Notes under the pieces: model-generated
The model's input: the letters and a program-made list of their open reading frames with translations, nothing else
Database searches by the model: none
What the model was told of the DNA's origin: nothing
Made by a program: the position numbers and the translations under genes
Shown here: positions 54,142 through 62,365 of the stretch, piece after piece
How positions within the stretch are numbered: the stretch's first letter is position 1
Layout: each line of letters starts with the position of its first letter
NCBI GenBank assembly: GCA_025352665.1
Contig: JANXSM010000120.1
Span: forward strand, 39,064 to 103,063
Direction: 5' to 3'
Origin: Rhodospirillales bacterium
GTDB taxonomy: Bacteria > Pseudomonadota > Alphaproteobacteria > Acetobacterales > Acetobacteraceae
Length of the DNA stretch: 64,000 bases

Positions 54142-55023
54142 GTGGATTTGCGCCCGATCTGGCGAGGCCATCTGCGCCTGGCCCTGGTATCCTGCCCGGT
54201 CGCGCTGTTCACCGCGCGACACGATCGAAGCAACCTTCACTTCAATCTCATCAATCCCAAAACCGGCAACCGTGTGCGTATGGTGGCTCACGACGCCGAG
54301 ACAAATGATGATCTCGCCCGTAGCGATTTGGTGAAAGGCTATGAGTTCAAGAAGGATCAATACCTGCTAATGGACGATGAGGACTTTGAGAAGGCACGCA
54401 TCGAGAGCTCATCCGTTCTGACAATCGAAAAATTCGTCGATCTAGACTCCATCGATCCGATCTATTTTGATGCCAGTTACTATGTAGCGCCTGACGGGGA
54501 GGCCGGCACTGACGTGTATATGGTGCTGCACGAGGCGATTCAGCGTACCAGACGCATGGCACTCTCCCGCGTGGTGATCGGTCAACGCGAGCGCGTGGTG
54601 GCGCTTGGTATCACGGGCCGCGGAATGGTCGCTCACACGCTGCACGAGACCAAGGATCTGAATGATGCCGCAGCTATTTTCGACGATCTGCCAACAACCA
54701 AGCCGGATCCGGAGATGGTCAAACTCGCCACTCAACTGATTGATCGGCAAACCGGCAAGTATGATCCTGCGGATTGGGATGATCGTTATGAGGCCAGACT
54801 GCGCGCAGTGATCGCTGCGAAACTCGAAGGTCGGGATCTGGAGGAGGAGCCCGAGGCGCAAGCGAGCAACGTGGTTGACCTGATGGAAGCGCTGCGGCAG
54901 AGCCTCGGAGGGGCGACGAAGGCGGTCGAGAAACCGCCTGCCAAACCGGTAACGAAGAGCGCGGCAAAGGCAGCACCGAGAGCAACGGAGAAGCCGGCGC
55001 CCAAGCAGGCGCGCCGGAAGTAG
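54142..55023 (+). CDS. ku: Ku protein (non-homologous end joining)
   Basis: 293 residues. The bacterial Ku core is clear: RPIWRGHLRLALVSCPVALF, VRMVAHDAETNDD, VKGYEFKKDQYLLMDDEDFE and DPADWDDRYEARLRAVIAAK. It forms a homodimeric ring on DNA ends and recruits LigD. The C-terminal 50 residues are Lys/Ala/Pro-rich (AKPVTKSAAKAAPRA), a DNA-binding tail known to vary among Ku homologues. GTG 54142 is preferred: GAAGGAAA precedes it and it starts the conserved region; an in-frame TTG at 54112 would add ten residues. No ligD gene is present in the window. Confidence 0.94.
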   Translation: MDLRPIWRGHLRLALVSCPVALFTARHDRSNLHFNLINPKTGNRVRMVAHDAETNDDLARSDLVKGYEFKKDQYLLMDDEDFEKARIESSSVLTIEKFVDLDSIDPIYFDASYYVAPDGEAGTDVYMVLHEAIQRTRRMALSRVVIGQRERVVALGITGRGMVAHTLHETKDLNDAAAIFDDLPTTKPDPEMVKLATQLIDRQTGKYDPADWDDRYEARLRAVIAAKLEGRDLEEEPEAQASNVVDLMEALRQSLGGATKAVEKPPAKPVTKSAAKAAPRATEKPAPKQARRK

Positions 55024-55063
55024 CGGGAGGAGGCATGGCCACGGGAGCTTGGCCTGGCTTGGG

Positions 55064-55170
55064 CTAGAGCCCGATCGCTTCTGGTCGGCGAAGCAATCAG
55101 GCTCTGATCTTCTGTTTTAACGAGCAACTCTATCGCGCGGTTGGTTCAACCTCAGGCGATATTGCTCTAG
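55064..55170. repeat. 107-base palindromic mini-element with CTAGAGC termini
   Basis: Begins CTAGAGC and ends GCTCTAG, perfect 7-base terminal inverted repeats. Inside are two hairpins: the left pairs AGAGCC..GAT with ATC..GGCTCT, the right nests GAGCAA/TTGCTC, TATCGC/GCGATA and GGTTG-GTT-CAACC. The terminal TAG of the right end supplies the stop codon of the Dps gene on the other strand. Its right half recurs at 21734-21794, and an equal-length relative is at 36234-36340. Confidence 0.75.
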
Positions 55171-55700
55171 TGACCCGTGTTGTCCGCTCCGCGAGCGGCT
55201 TCGAACAGGAACCAGGTGCGGCGCTCGGTCTCGTCGATATAGACCTCGAGCAGGCTGGTCGAGGCAACATCCTTGTTGTCGTCGCAGATCTTGTGGGCTT
55301 CGCGCATGCTGGTCACCATCGCCTTGTTGTCGGCGACCAGCTCGTTCAGCATCATCGCAGGAGCCACGAATTCCTCATTGTTCTCGGGCACCTTGGTCAG
55401 GGAGCCGATTTGGCTGATCGACAGCAGCGTTCGCTGGCCAAGCTTGCGCACGCGTTCCGCCAGCGGGTCGATGGCGGCGAAGATCTGTGCGCCCTGCTCG
55501 TCCAGCATCAGGTGATAGTCGCGGAAATGCGGGCCGCTCATGTGCCAGTGGAAATTCTTCGTTTTGACGTAAAGTGCGAAGAAGTCGGCGACCAGGCCGT
55601 TGAGCGCGGTGGCTATTTCTTCGGCACCTTTCCCCGATAGGTCGGTCGGCGTCTTTAGCGGGGGGGCAACGGAACCTTCGCGGGTCCTGGTGAGAGCCAT
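55167..55700 (-). CDS. dps: Dps-like ferritin family protein
   Basis: 177 residues. The ferritin-like four-helix bundle has the Dps metal-site segment VKTKNFHWHMSGPHFRDYHLMLDEQ, where the His and Asp/Glu ferroxidase ligands lie between subunits. It continues with IDPLAERVRKLGQRTLLSI and a C-terminal helix with DETERRTWFLFEA. Dps stores iron oxidised by peroxide and shields DNA in stationary phase. ATG 55700 (MALTRTREGSVAPPL) is chosen as the first start with a fitting N-terminus; AAGGAT precedes it. Its TAG stop lies inside the terminal repeat of a mini-element. Confidence 0.92.
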   Translation of the reverse strand: MALTRTREGSVAPPLKTPTDLSGKGAEEIATALNGLVADFFALYVKTKNFHWHMSGPHFRDYHLMLDEQGAQIFAAIDPLAERVRKLGQRTLLSISQIGSLTKVPENNEEFVAPAMMLNELVADNKAMVTSMREAHKICDDNKDVASTSLLEVYIDETERRTWFLFEAARGADNTGH

Positions 55701-55829
55701 TGTTCTTATCCTTTCGAAATAGCGGCTCCGTCCAACGCCTGGATCCAGCCGAGGTTGCAACCCATAAGGATGGTGTATCGGTCGTGGCTGCACTGCCGTC
55801 GGAATGCTCCGTTCATTCGGCAGGCGCAG

Positions 55830-57386
55830 CTATTGCGGCACCGAAGTCTGAGGGATCGCCGCCGGTTCCCTGTCGGCCATCTCCCACCCGCCGCCCAGGG
55901 CCTTGTAGAGCGCCACCAGATTGCCGCCGATCGTAGCCGTGCTGTTGGCCAACTGCTGTTGCACGCCGAGCAGGGTGCGCTGGGCTGTGAGCACTTCCAG
56001 GTAGTCGGAAAGCCCTTGCTTATAGCGGATGTTGGCGAGGTCGAGCGCGCGGCGCGCCGAGTCCGCGCTGGCGGCCAGCCGGTTGTGCCGGCGTTGTTCG
56101 GCGCGATACGCGGTGATTGCGTCGTCGACATCACGAAACGCCGCCAGCACCGTTCGTTGATAAATCATCGCAGCCTCCTGCTGCTGTGCCTCGCGCAACG
56201 CCAACGTGCCAAGCAGGCGGCCGCCTTCAAAAATCGGGATCGAGATGCTTGGGCCAAACGAATAGGTGCCAGCACCCCAGTTGCCGAGATCCTTGAATTG
56301 CAGGGCCTGAAATCCGGCACTCCCGGACAGCGTGATCTTGGGGAAGAAATCTGCCTTTGCCGCTCCGATGCTCGCCGTGGCGGCGTGCAGCTGCGCCTCC
56401 ATTTGGCGGATATCTGGCCGACGCCGTGCGAGCTCACTTGGCAGGCCGACCGGCACCAGTGCTGGCACCTCCGGTACTCCGGTGGGAGGCACCAATTCGG
56501 CCTCTAGCGCACCAGGGTATTCACCTACCAGCAGGCCGATGGCGTTGATGAGTTGCGCCTGCTGCTGTTCGAGCTGGGGTATGCCGGCTGCGATTGAATC
56601 GGCCTGTGATTGGGCGTTGGCGACATCAAGCTCGGTCGACAATCCCGCGCGCGCGCGCTCCTGCGTCAGTCCGACGCTCTGCTGCGCGCTGTCGAGGTTT
56701 TCGTGGGTGATGCGCAAGGTCTCCTGCGCGCCGCGTAGCTGCATGTAGTCGCGCGCAACCTCCGCGAGCGTGGATAGCATCGTGTCGCGCCGCGCATTCA
56801 ACGAGGCTTCCAGCGTGGCATTCGCACTCTCGATGGAGCGGTGCACGCGGCCCCAGAGATCGAGCTCCCAGGAAGCATCGAAGCCGTATTGCCACAGGTC
56901 GAACGCGGGAACGCTGGTAGCGCTGCTGGCGGGAACGCCACCTTGCCGACCGCCCAGGCCATTGCTCTGGCTGGTCTGTCCGCTTGAGCCGCCCAACAGG
57001 GAGATCACCCCCTTCGAACTTTGCTGCTCGCGGGTATAGGACGCATTGCCGTTTGCCTGGGGGTACAGATCGGCACCGGCCACGCGCAGCTGGGCGCGGC
57101 TTTGCGCCAGCCTGGCGGTGGCAGCCTTCACGTCGAGATTGCTCTCTGCGGCGCGGGTGACGAGGTGGCTGAGCTCCGGATCGTTGAAACTCTCCCACCA
57201 GCGCGGATTGATCGGTTCCGCCACCGGCACGCTGGCGGTGGGGGTGCTAACAACCATGGCGGGGGGCTGGCGGCGGCCGAACCAGCTGGCCGGCGACCAC
57301 GGGCTCGGCTGCTGGAAATCGGGGCCGAGCGTGCATCCAGCAAGCAGTGGCAGCATCAATAGGGCAAGACGGCGGTCAGTGGCCAC
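55830..57386 (-). CDS. Outer membrane efflux lipoprotein, NodT/OprM family
   Basis: 518 residues from GTG 57386. A lipoprotein signal is seen (LALLMLPLLAGC; lipobox LLAGC) followed by TLGPDFQQP, the usual start of NodT-type channels. Two OEP repeats follow (about 75-270 and 290-490), with ELARRRPDIRQMEAQLHAATASIGAAKADFFPKI and a matching C-terminal YKQGLSDYLEVLTAQRTLL. It forms the outer-membrane trimer of a tripartite pump with the HlyD-type and MFS proteins encoded upstream. The GTG start overlaps the end of the MFS gene by 11 nt. Confidence 0.92.
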   Translation of the reverse strand: MATDRRLALLMLPLLAGCTLGPDFQQPSPWSPASWFGRRQPPAMVVSTPTASVPVAEPINPRWWESFNDPELSHLVTRAAESNLDVKAATARLAQSRAQLRVAGADLYPQANGNASYTREQQSSKGVISLLGGSSGQTSQSNGLGGRQGGVPASSATSVPAFDLWQYGFDASWELDLWGRVHRSIESANATLEASLNARRDTMLSTLAEVARDYMQLRGAQETLRITHENLDSAQQSVGLTQERARAGLSTELDVANAQSQADSIAAGIPQLEQQQAQLINAIGLLVGEYPGALEAELVPPTGVPEVPALVPVGLPSELARRRPDIRQMEAQLHAATASIGAAKADFFPKITLSGSAGFQALQFKDLGNWGAGTYSFGPSISIPIFEGGRLLGTLALREAQQQEAAMIYQRTVLAAFRDVDDAITAYRAEQRRHNRLAASADSARRALDLANIRYKQGLSDYLEVLTAQRTLLGVQQQLANSTATIGGNLVALYKALGGGWEMADREPAAIPQTSVPQ

Positions 57387-58914
57387 CAGCAGAAGCTCCC
57401 TTCGCAAGTTTAGGCAGGAAAAGTGCAAAAGGGGCCGCGATCAGGGCGAACCAACCGAGAGCGGTGAATACGTCGAGATAGCTCATCATCTGCGCCTGTG
57501 CTGCGACGGTGCGCCCGATCGCGCCCAGCTTGGTCACATCGCCGAACCCAGTATAGGGCGTGATGTGCTCGGCCAGCCGCGCATGGTGGAACTGGCCGCG
57601 CCAGGCCAGCAGCGTGGTCGACATCGACACACCGAAGCTGCCACCGAGATTGCGCATCATGTTGATCAGCGCAGAGGCATTGTTGTTCTCGCGCGGCGGC
57701 ACGCCGATGAACTGCACGGTGGATAGCGGGATGAACAGCATCGGCAGCCAGATCACCTGGATCAGCCGCGCATCGGCGATGTTGTTGAACCCCGCATTGA
57801 GATCGAGCCCAGCCGCGTGCCACATGGCAAACCCTGTGCCGGCGAGCGCCATGGCCACGAGGAACTTTGGCTGCACTACCCGCCCCGTGATCACCCCGGC
57901 CAGCGGCATGATGAACAAGGTGAAGGAGCCGCCGAGCGCCAAGGTGAGGCCGGCGTTCGTGGCATCGTAGCCGAACAGCTCCTGGGTCATCTGCGGCAGC
58001 AGCTGGGTGGTGCTGTTGATGATGAAACCAAATATGAACATCACGCTGCAGCTGATGGCGAAGGCGCGATTGCGCAGCAGGCGCAGGTTTACGATCGGCT
58101 GCGGATGCACCAGCTCCCACACGATCATGGCGAGCAGGGCTATCGCGGAGACGGCTGCGAAACTGGCGATGAACGGAGATGAGAACCCGTCGTCGCGCTC
58201 GAACCGATCGAGCACGATCTGCAGCGCACCAAAGCCGATCGCGATCAGGGCAAAGCCGAGATAGTCGATCCGCAGGCCTCGCTCGATCAGTTGCCTGCGT
58301 TCCCTTTGCACCAGCGGAGAATCGCTCACGAACTTGAAGGTCAGCCCGATCGAGAGCAGGCCCACCGGCAGGTTGATGAAGAAAACCCAGTGCCAGGAGT
58401 AATTGTCGGTCAGCCAGCCGCCCAGCATGGGACCGATCGCGGGGGCGGTGACAACGGTGAAGCCATACAGGGCAAAGGCCAGCGCACGCTGCTTTGGGGT
58501 GAATGTGTCGGCAAAGATGCTCTGTTCGACCGGCGCCAGTCCCCCGCCACCGATGCCCTGGATGACCCGAAATACGATGATCATCGGCAGCGACGTTGCA
58601 AAACCGCAGGCAACGGAGCTGACGGTGAACAATGCCACGCAACCCATGTAGAATCGCTTGCGGCCAATCACATTGGCAAGCCAACCGCTGACCGGCAGGA
58701 TGATGGCGTTGCTCACCAAATAGCTGGTGGTGATATAGGTGCTTTCGTCCTGCCCAGCGCCGAGAGAGCCTGCGATGTGGCGAAGGGCCACATTCGCGAT
58801 GGTGGTGTCGAGCACCTCCATGAACGTCGCAATCGAAACAATGACCGCAATCAGCCAAGGGTTGTAAGGCCCGGCAGCAGATCGCGGCAGATCAGGCGGT
58901 GGCTGGCGAGCCAT
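57376..58914 (-). CDS. MFS drug exporter, DHA2/EmrB family (14 TMS)
   Basis: 512 residues with 14 hydrophobic segments. Motif C-like and DHA2 features include MEVLDTTIANVALRHIAGSLG at helix 1, GWLANVIGRKRFYMGCVALF (motif A), IQGIGGGGLAPVEQSIFAD and GPMLGGWLTDNYSWHWVFFINLPVG. This is the inner-membrane, proton-driven part of an EmrAB-TolC-like pump exporting hydrophobic drugs or uncouplers. The gene follows the HlyD-type gene by 3 bases and overlaps the outer-membrane gene, so the three form one operon. No local regulator is seen. Confidence 0.95.
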   Translation of the reverse strand: MARQPPPDLPRSAAGPYNPWLIAVIVSIATFMEVLDTTIANVALRHIAGSLGAGQDESTYITTSYLVSNAIILPVSGWLANVIGRKRFYMGCVALFTVSSVACGFATSLPMIIVFRVIQGIGGGGLAPVEQSIFADTFTPKQRALAFALYGFTVVTAPAIGPMLGGWLTDNYSWHWVFFINLPVGLLSIGLTFKFVSDSPLVQRERRQLIERGLRIDYLGFALIAIGFGALQIVLDRFERDDGFSSPFIASFAAVSAIALLAMIVWELVHPQPIVNLRLLRNRAFAISCSVMFIFGFIINSTTQLLPQMTQELFGYDATNAGLTLALGGSFTLFIMPLAGVITGRVVQPKFLVAMALAGTGFAMWHAAGLDLNAGFNNIADARLIQVIWLPMLFIPLSTVQFIGVPPRENNNASALINMMRNLGGSFGVSMSTTLLAWRGQFHHARLAEHITPYTGFGDVTKLGAIGRTVAAQAQMMSYLDVFTALGWFALIAAPFALFLPKLAKGASAGGH

Positions 58915-58917
58915 CCT

Positions 58918-60096
58918 CTAGCGCACCGTGACTCGTGGGCTTACCGAAAGGCCGGGGGCGAGCGGGAGTTTGCGCCAGTCATCACCGTCGAACACGATTT
59001 TCACCGGTAATCGCTGCACCACCTTGACATAGTTGCCGGTCGCATTCTCGGCTGGCAGCGTTGAGAATACCGAGCCTGTGCCCCGCTGCAGGCTGTCCAC
59101 ATGACCTTGCAGCTTTGCATCCGGGAAGGCATCGAGCGTGATCTGCACAGGCTGACCCGGCCGGATAAGGTTGAGTTGCGTTTCCTTGAAATTCGCAGTC
59201 ACCCACAAATCGTCCGGCACGATCGCGAGCAGCGCCTGGCCGGGGGTCACGTAGTTGCCGAGATTGACGGTGCGACGTGTCACCTTGCCGGCCTGGGGAG
59301 CCACCACAAGGGTGTATGACAGCTGCAACTCGGCATTGCGCACATCGGCGGCAGATTGGCGTGCGGCGGCGTCGGCAGCGTCGATTTTGGTCTGTTGAAC
59401 CACGAGCTGGGCTTGGCTGCCAAGCCCCGCCTGCTTCGCCGCTTCCAGGCGGGCTACGGCACTTTTGGTCGTTGCCGTGCTCTGGTCGAGTTGCTGGCGG
59501 GTGATGGCGGCAGGGTTGATGCCGCGATAGCGCGCGAGGTCCTGTTGCGCCTGCTGCAGATCGGCCTCGGCGACATGTACCTGGGCGTTCTGTTGTTCCA
59601 CGGTCGCGCGCTGTACGAAAAGCTCGGCTCGCGCCTGCGCCGCCTGGGCAATGGCGCTGGCCCGCTGCGCCTGCGCCTGCTCGAGCCGAACCTGAAAGTC
59701 GCGCGGATCGATGGTGAGCAGCGGTTGACCAGCATCGACATGCTGATTGTCGACCACCAGCAGCTCCGTCATGCGGCCACTGACCTGGGAAGCAACCTGG
59801 CTCTGGTTGCCATCGACAAAGGCGTCGTCGGTGTTTTCGTAGTGTCTGGCGTCGAGCCAGTAGATGACGGCAGCGGTGATCGCAACGCCCGCCAAGATCA
59901 GGCCGATCAACCAATAGAGCAGCTTGCGACCACGCGACATCGGCGGCTTTTTGGGCGCGTCTGCGTTATCGCCTTCTTGGCCGTTGCCGTCCTTATCGTC
60001 CCTCGGCATTTCGTCGCCGGGATGGGTCTTGGCGTCGCCCTCGCCTGGTCTGGGATTATCCGTCCGTGGTCTGGTCTGTTGCGATCCACCGTCCAT
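58918..60096 (-). CDS. HlyD/EmrA family membrane fusion protein
   Basis: 392 residues from ATG 60096, preceded by GGGAGAGGG. A 50-residue polar, acidic cytoplasmic tail is followed by one membrane helix (LLYWLIGLILAGVAITAAVIYWL). The biotinyl-lipoyl parts (DDAFVDGNQSQVASQVSGRMTELLVVDNQ and the later VVAPQAGKVTRRTVNLGNYVTPGQALLAIV) flank a long coiled-coil hairpin rich in Gln/Ala. It bridges the MFS transporter and the outer-membrane channel. First gene of the three-gene efflux operon. Confidence 0.94.
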   Translation of the reverse strand: MDGGSQQTRPRTDNPRPGEGDAKTHPGDEMPRDDKDGNGQEGDNADAPKKPPMSRGRKLLYWLIGLILAGVAITAAVIYWLDARHYENTDDAFVDGNQSQVASQVSGRMTELLVVDNQHVDAGQPLLTIDPRDFQVRLEQAQAQRASAIAQAAQARAELFVQRATVEQQNAQVHVAEADLQQAQQDLARYRGINPAAITRQQLDQSTATTKSAVARLEAAKQAGLGSQAQLVVQQTKIDAADAAARQSAADVRNAELQLSYTLVVAPQAGKVTRRTVNLGNYVTPGQALLAIVPDDLWVTANFKETQLNLIRPGQPVQITLDAFPDAKLQGHVDSLQRGTGSVFSTLPAENATGNYVKVVQRLPVKIVFDGDDWRKLPLAPGLSVSPRVTVR

Positions 60097-60190
60097 TACC
60101 CTCTCCCACTCGCGCCCGCTTCGGCATGGCAGCCATACCGATAGTTGGCCCGCGTTTGCCGGCAGGGAAGTGGTGGCTGCGGAGGGGGCG

Positions 60191-62365
60191 TCATCTGGCG
60201 TCGCGCAGCACAACCAAGCGGTGCAACGCGTCGGCATTGCCGAGCACAGCGGCCAACTCCGGCTTGCTCAGCTGCGCCAGCACGGCCACCAGGCTGGGTG
60301 CCTCATCGATTCTGGCGCGTCCAACGAGCAGGGAAGCGTCAATCGGGTCGCGACCGGGCACCCGCGGTGGCGGCAGCATGGCCAAATGGGCGGCGAGGAG
60401 GTGGGGATCGCTCATCAGGCGGAGCGTCGCATCGGACGCCTCGGCGGGAGCGTCCCGCAACATCCTCATCAGCGCATGGCTGCGCGCCAGCTCTGGTGGC
60501 GGCATGACCTCCTCTGGGATGCGCAGGATGCCCATCCTGCGCAGAACCTGACCTGTTCCGCGCAGGCCGGTGATCGCCACAAGGGGAATGGCCAGTGCAA
60601 GGCCGAGTATGACGGGCGACATCCACAAGGCCAACGGTGTGGAGACAAGGTAGGCAGCCACCGCCAGCGCTATTCCGAAGACAGTCAGCTTCCATATGCG
60701 TCGCACGATGTCGCCGAACGGCACGCTACCATCGTCACGCCGCTGTGCCTGCCACCCCCCATCACGACCGAGCAGGATGGATCCCACATCGACCGACTGA
60801 ACGATCATCGTCACCGGAGCCAACAGGCCCGCCAGGATTGTCTCCACGAGGATGGAAAGCAGGCTTCTTAAAGCGCCCCCGCAACCGCGCCGCATCGGGC
60901 CGTCGCATAGCAGTGCGACATAGGCGAGCAGCTTTGGCGCGAGCAGAATACCCATCGTGCCGATGAACAGCCACATCGACCGGACCGGGTCGACATTCGG
61001 CCAGTTCGGAAACAACGTTCGCCCTGCAGGAAAGTAATCGGGCGGCACGAAGCGGGCCTGCAGCGAGATGAGAATGCCGGTGATCAAGAACATCAACCAG
61101 ATCGGCGCCGTGATGTAGGAGCCGATGCCCATGAGCAGATGCATGCGGCTGACCCAGTGCAGGCCGCTGGCCGGCAGCACGGCGAGGTGCTGCAGATTGC
61201 CCTGGCACCAGCGTCGGTCACGCACCGCGAGGTCGATTAGCGATGGCGGACCCTCCTCATAACTGCCAGGCAGACCCGGCACCATGTGGATGGCCCAGCC
61301 AGCACGGCGCATCAGTGCGGCCTCGACAAAATCGTGGCTGAGGATATGACCGCCGAACGGCTTGCGGCCTGACAATGTCGGCAGCCCCGCAGACCCGGCA
61401 AACGCCTGGGTCCGAATGACCGCGTTGTGACCCCAATAGTTTCCCTCTGCGCCGTGCCACCAAGCAATTCCCTGCGCGATCATGGGGCCGTACACCCGGC
61501 CTGCGAATTGCTGCATGCGGGCGAACAGCGTGGTGCCGTTGACAATCACCGGCAGGCTCTGGATCAGGCCCACGTCGGGATGGCGTTCCATCGCTCCGAC
61601 GAGGCGAACGATGGCCTGCCCGGTCATCACGCTGTCTGCGTCGAGGATCAACATCTGCGGATACGCACCGCCGAACCGCTTGACCCACTCAGCGATGTTG
61701 CCCGCCTTGCGTTCAATGTTCTGAGGGCGCCTGCGGTAGAAGATATGCGGATTTCCGGTGCGTTCGCGCAGCGCCAGGAAGGCTGCCTCCTCCGCAATCC
61801 ACGCATCTGGATCAGTGGTGTCGCTCAGGATGAAGATGTCGAAGTGATCGAGCGCGTGGATTGCCTGAAGCGACTCATGAATGACCTGCAGCCCCGCCAT
61901 CACCCGTGCCGGCGCTTCATTGTAAACCGGCATGAGCAGCGCCGTGCGGCTGGATAGCTGAGGCAGCGGCAAATGCTGCGCCGTGCCAAGACGCGTGCCG
62001 CCGCCGCTGAGCTGTGCCACGAAGCCGCAGACCGCACTGGTGAACGACAACGCGATCCAGGCGAACAATGTCACGAACATCACCAGGATAAGTAGCTCGA
62101 GCACAGTGAATCCACCGACGTTGAGCACGTTGACCATCTCATGCGTGGCCGCTGCCGTCATCAGGACGGCCCCGCCGATGACGAGAAGGCGCCGGGCGAT
62201 CATGTTGCCAGGCTCACTCGCCGGCATGCGTTGCGGTGCAGGCGCATGGTGCAGGGGCTGCGCGGGCATGGCCAGCGGCGCCTCCGCCGGCAGGTTCGGC
62301 CAGAACCCGGACTGGTTCGCCTGTGGTACGGGCTGCAGGCTTACGCCGTCCATCGGTAAGTCCAT
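60191..62365 (-). CDS. opgH: Glucans biosynthesis glucosyltransferase H
   Basis: 724 residues, inner-membrane GT2 synthase of osmoregulated periplasmic glucans. Helices lie near residues 55-110, and the glycosyltransferase core shows RTALLMPVYNEAPARVMAGL, LILDADSVMTGQAIVRLV and the processive RDRRWCQGNLQHLAVLP (Q/R-x-x-R-W type). C-terminal membrane segments follow. It polymerises glucose from UDP-glucose across the membrane. It is shorter than the E. coli enzyme (847). The start ATG 62365 overlaps the end of opgG by 25 nt; ATG 62353 is an alternative. Confidence 0.93.
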   Translation of the reverse strand: MDLPMDGVSLQPVPQANQSGFWPNLPAEAPLAMPAQPLHHAPAPQRMPASEPGNMIARRLLVIGGAVLMTAAATHEMVNVLNVGGFTVLELLILVMFVTLFAWIALSFTSAVCGFVAQLSGGGTRLGTAQHLPLPQLSSRTALLMPVYNEAPARVMAGLQVIHESLQAIHALDHFDIFILSDTTDPDAWIAEEAAFLALRERTGNPHIFYRRRPQNIERKAGNIAEWVKRFGGAYPQMLILDADSVMTGQAIVRLVGAMERHPDVGLIQSLPVIVNGTTLFARMQQFAGRVYGPMIAQGIAWWHGAEGNYWGHNAVIRTQAFAGSAGLPTLSGRKPFGGHILSHDFVEAALMRRAGWAIHMVPGLPGSYEEGPPSLIDLAVRDRRWCQGNLQHLAVLPASGLHWVSRMHLLMGIGSYITAPIWLMFLITGILISLQARFVPPDYFPAGRTLFPNWPNVDPVRSMWLFIGTMGILLAPKLLAYVALLCDGPMRRGCGGALRSLLSILVETILAGLLAPVTMIVQSVDVGSILLGRDGGWQAQRRDDGSVPFGDIVRRIWKLTVFGIALAVAAYLVSTPLALWMSPVILGLALAIPLVAITGLRGTGQVLRRMGILRIPEEVMPPPELARSHALMRMLRDAPAEASDATLRLMSDPHLLAAHLAMLPPPRVPGRDPIDASLLVGRARIDEAPSLVAVLAQLSKPELAAVLGNADALHRLVVLRDAR

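Noticed and set aside
60097..60237. N-terminal extension of the HlyD-type protein
   Set aside because: The extra 47 codons are Cys-rich and unlike the family, and a strong GGGAGAGGG site precedes the ATG at 60096.
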